64,000 bases of DNA from Holacanthus passer (Eukaryota > Chordata > Actinopteri > Pomacanthidae): the NCBI GenBank assembly GCA_025331565.1, contig JAFREQ010000151.1:186001-250000 (forward strand), in the 5' to 3' direction. Position numbers and translations under genes: made by a program. The notes beneath the pieces were generated by a model. It saw nothing but the letters and a program-made list of their open reading frames with translations. It had not been told where the DNA came from and did not search any database. This document shows positions 60,440-64,000 of the stretch, in pieces. The first letter of the stretch is position 1; every line of letters begins with the position of its first letter.

Positions 60440-63400
60440 ACACAAGAGCTGAGGTATCGGTTTTTCTTAGTGCAGAACAAAACATTGGCCTTCACACAGG
60501 CTTAGTCCATACCCCATGTGGCTCAGTTTGGCCGCTGTAAGGCCACATGTTTTTGACCAATTATTAGGATACTGAATCATCTGTAGTCAGCCTGCAGTGT
60601 ATTCCCATGTACAGGTTGTTGCACAGCTATTTGTTTGGTTCGAAGTGACCACAAGTAAGACTTTATCCAAACAGTGTGGGGATGTTGACAACTTTTATCA
60701 TGTCCTTGATGAAACTTTGAGGTAAAATTGACTTTCCTAACAGCTCTCAGTAGCTCCAAAGTGCATCTGCAACACTTTACACGTTTTCTTTCTATATAAT
60801 TTATATGTTGTTGAGTGAAAAGGATGCTTTTCTGTTTCAGGGGACTAAATTCATCCAGAAATGGCTCTGAAATGCTCCCATAACTGCTTGTAATTGCACT
60901 AAAATTGTTGTCATTGTGGAATACCAATACACATACAAATGAGAGACTATTGAAAGCTGAGAAATAAATGGATTAGAAGTGTCCTGAAATAACAACAAGC
61001 TTGGAGTTTGTGCTCCAAAATAAATGCCAGAAAGTGAGATTTTAAGGCCACCAACTCAGCACCTCACCAAAGTCCATGAACACCAAGGACACAATTATTG
61101 TCCACGGGGTTCGTGCTTGAAAGATTTGAATAGAAAGACATTCAGTTTTCATGTAGTGATATTTTTTTTGTCAACGCACTGTGACATTGAACAACAAAGG
61201 ATGATTGTGTGAGAGGGTCTGTTGTGTGAGTGCAGTTGTGTTTTGATTGGGTTTGGAAGAATTTCTATTGGTGCTCTTTAAAGACTGGCATTTACAGGTG
61301 GTTAGTCGACTTGTCATAGTGGAGAAAGTAGCACCAGTGAATACTACACAGATTTGTATGTTTGTGTTGTCATTGAGTAAAACGCTTATGTACAAGGAAG
61401 TGTGGAAACATAAGATTGCAAACTACCGTACTTGCTATGCTATGCTAGCTTTAGGAGGCCATTTTGTGATTTGTTTCCAACCATTCTTCTCTATAGTAAA
61501 ATTGTCACAACCATAACTTCCACCTCCCGTCGAGACCAGAATTCTCTCAGACTCATGTTGCGCAAGTCATCACCACTGGAGATAATGGGTTTGCTCTGTG
61601 GAAAGTCCTACTTGTGCTTTTGTTGTGAAAGCCATGATAGTAGAGAAAATAATCTCACCATTTAGGTGCATTTAGTTGCTGTTCTGGAGCTTTCTATTGT
61701 GTCACACAATCTTCTTCTGCAGATGGAGTCATGGAATTGGAGCTGCTTATCTGTTCTGAACATTTTAAGGACCAAAAAGTTTGGTTCACTCTTGACCTTG
61801 GAAACTCCAGCTCCTAAATATACCTTGTAGTGGGATTGTTTCAACAGCTGCTGTTTGTGAGGTCAAAATGAATTCTTGGCTTCGATGTCTCAAAGTGTAG
61901 TTTAGCCATGCAAGAGGCGTGAAAAAACAAATGTAATTATAGTATTTATGTGTCATTTGTCCTCCAGATACACACAGAGAAGAAAACACTATAATGTTCT
62001 GTTTTTAGCACCCTTATTTATTCTGCCACACACTTAAGTTCCTGAAGCACTTACATAGAAAACTAATTTCAACTAGTAACCTTCTTTATCATTAAATTGA
62101 CTGTGCTGCGAGCCTTTGTTAGTCTTTTGATGGTCTGCAGCCTTTACCCCAGCTGTTATTCTTTTACTCTGATTAATTATATTTTTGTCCATTTTTAGAT
62201 TTGTGTTAATTGTCACGCATGTGTCTCGTGTGTCCGCTCACATCAAGTTGGCCACCCCCGTGGGAACATGACGCTCTTTATTAACCGTGTACGTAGAGAA
62301 AATCGTGGTCGGGCTCCTTGTGAGGCTGCTGATCAAACACGGTAGATTCACAGCATGATGGAGATGCGCTGAACAACAACTGCCATCCTATATCAAACAT
62401 AGTTCTTGCCATTAGCTCATCATAGCCTCTCCACGGACACCCCCCCACACGAGTCGCCATGCATGTAATAAAGATTGTGTCACTCTGTGGCTTGACACGC
62501 TTGTCTGAGTCTATCAAGGTCCAGGTTCCTTGGGGAGAAATGAAAGCGGATCTATAGAAGCTGGGTAAAATGAGATTGAGAACTCTTTTCCTTAGATATT
62601 TTGAACTGATGTTCCACTTTATAACAGCATAATGACATAAGCGCCACAAATTCGCAGGCATTTGGAGATAAGTGGAGGAAGTCATTGAGGAGATTTTAGG
62701 CATGATTATTATAAATTAGGATTCTTGAGAAACGTGTGGGCACATTTTTATAAGGTTGGATCTCTTCATTTGAAATCCCGTAAATGTGTTCAAATTAAAA
62801 GCTGCTGTTGAAGCTGAAGGGGAGGAAGGCTGATAGCACTTAGAAAACCTACACTGCTGATGGATCTACATGCGAGAACATAGTTTTTATGTGCTTGACC
62901 CTGTCTTCTTGCCGCACACCCACAAAATCCACTCTGAAGACAAAGTTGTTTGCCCTGAGGTTGTTCGGCTCATTGGCTTCTGGCAAAGATGGTATAACAA
63001 AAGAGGATGCATTATAAACTGCAAGAAAGGTATAAAATTATCTATGCTTCCTCTCTCCTAAGTGTGTGTGGTCAGAAGTGATGTGAATGTGAACAAAACA
63101 GTATCATTCTTATTCGCTAGCTTAATATGCTTAATGTTGTTATAGAGCATCTTTGGAAGAGATATCTGTGTTGCCAGATCTTGCAAGAACATGAGATAGA
63201 CACAGGTCTCAAACAAAGTAAATTTTCTCCTGATGTATCTGAAAAATACCATTTTAGTGTGAAAATATTTACAAGATATGTAGCTTGTGAGAAATGGGTC
63301 CAATATTTACTTTGATATGACTAGATAACAGGTGACTCAGGACCTGCTGCTAGTCTCTTGAAGGGGTGAGGCACTGGTGAAACCCATGTGACACAGACTC

Positions 63401-64000
63401 AATGGCTCAAAGGTGCGTCTTCTTTCTGAACCGTCCCCGCTGCAGGCCAATAGCACTGACCTCAGCCACAATGAAAACCTTTCAGTGCCTCGAACTTTCC
63501 AAACTCAGATGCTTCACAGAGCCTCCTCTGTGACAGCTGTTTGCCTTGAATGAGAATAATGCAGTCAGCATTGGCCTAAACTTGGTTGAACTTTATCTGC
63601 TTTTCCCTCAACCTTCTCTAACCCCTGAGGAAGGAGGCATGCTGTGTTGTACAAGTGGAGAGAATGACAGTGATGCCGCAGATTTTAAAGTAGGCAAAAA
63701 AAATAGGAGCGATGCTGTGAAGAGCAGCATCAGGTTGTTCAAATTAGAAAAAAAACAGCTGTCAAAGGAGGCTTGTACTTTTCTTGCAAAGGATGACAGA
63801 TCAGTAAAAATATCCTGTAGCTGTTTTGCATTATGGTCTATTGAGGCGGCTGTCGGTAGAGAAATGGGTACTTTAAGATGGATTTCTCCCTGCATGAATA
63901 TTGGTGCAAAGTGATGAGTCTAGAAAGACGCCCCTGCTCTTTATTCTGATGAGCTGATGTCAAAGACTGCTATTTATCTTTGATGTTCAAGAGAGCTGAA
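60440..64000. other. Non-coding stretch to window end
   Basis: No gene is called. The plus frame at 63546-63914 (122 codons) looks mildly protein-like, with a Lys/Ser-rich middle and a Cys-rich C-terminal part. It matches no family I know and is opposed by a 95-codon minus frame, so I treat it as unresolved. Confidence 0.45.

Noticed and set aside
62281..62703. 140-codon minus-strand ORF
   Set aside because: No domain recognised, no splice or promoter context, and a length expected by chance in 64 kb.
63546..63914. 122-codon plus-strand ORF
   Set aside because: Mildly protein-like but opposed by an open minus frame, with no homology recognised.
1..64000. CRISPR arrays, bacterial operons, rRNA or known microRNA genes
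   Set aside because: No regularly spaced direct repeats with unique spacers, no dense co-directional ORFs, and no mature microRNA or rRNA sequence that I recognise.

Overview
This is non-coding eukaryotic DNA, almost certainly from a ray-finned (teleost, probably percomorph) fish. It is AT-rich and has no dense ORFs, operons or ribosome-binding sites. It carries many eroded interspersed repeats whose consensus I recognise from teleost genomes. No protein-coding gene can be called with confidence. The window reads as the interior of a gene desert or of very long introns. Family assignments of repeats come from recognition, not from a database search.

Layout. 1-9.1 kb: mostly unique sequence with one GGTC-repeat-linked fragment. 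9.1-12 kb: a GA microsatellite, then a GC-richer stretch with an unexplained 153-codon ORF. 12.5-13.3 kb: a decayed L1/Tx1-type LINE reverse-transcriptase fragment on the minus strand. 14-18.6 kb: two copies of a dimeric teleost repeat flank a 21-bp minisatellite. 20.9-27.7 kb is the most repeat-rich part: a complete MITE with terminal inverted repeats plus a truncated relative, two tRNA-type SINE copies, a Gypsy integrase fragment and several 'GGTTAGG'-type repeats. 28-41 kb: mostly unique DNA with islands that look like conserved regulatory elements. 41.5-44.7 kb is a transposon graveyard: a symmetrical T-(TA)n-T tract, a 30-bp CCAAT/E-box tandem repeat just upstream of a TATA box, an eroded LINE RT fragment (minus), the tip of a DNA transposon and a LINE endonuclease fragment (plus). 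45-64 kb: mostly unique, with three repeat remnants, further regulatory-looking islands and one candidate coding exon at 58353-58487.

Functionally, the sequence supports only decayed mobile DNA plus probable regulatory or intronic DNA. The most useful leads are: (i) the in-frame 135-bp exon candidate at 58.4 kb; (ii) the compact NF-Y/E-box/TATA arrangement at 42.0 kb beside a dead LINE; (iii) several protein-level transposon fossils that are hard to see in ORF form because frameshifts and stops have broken them up.
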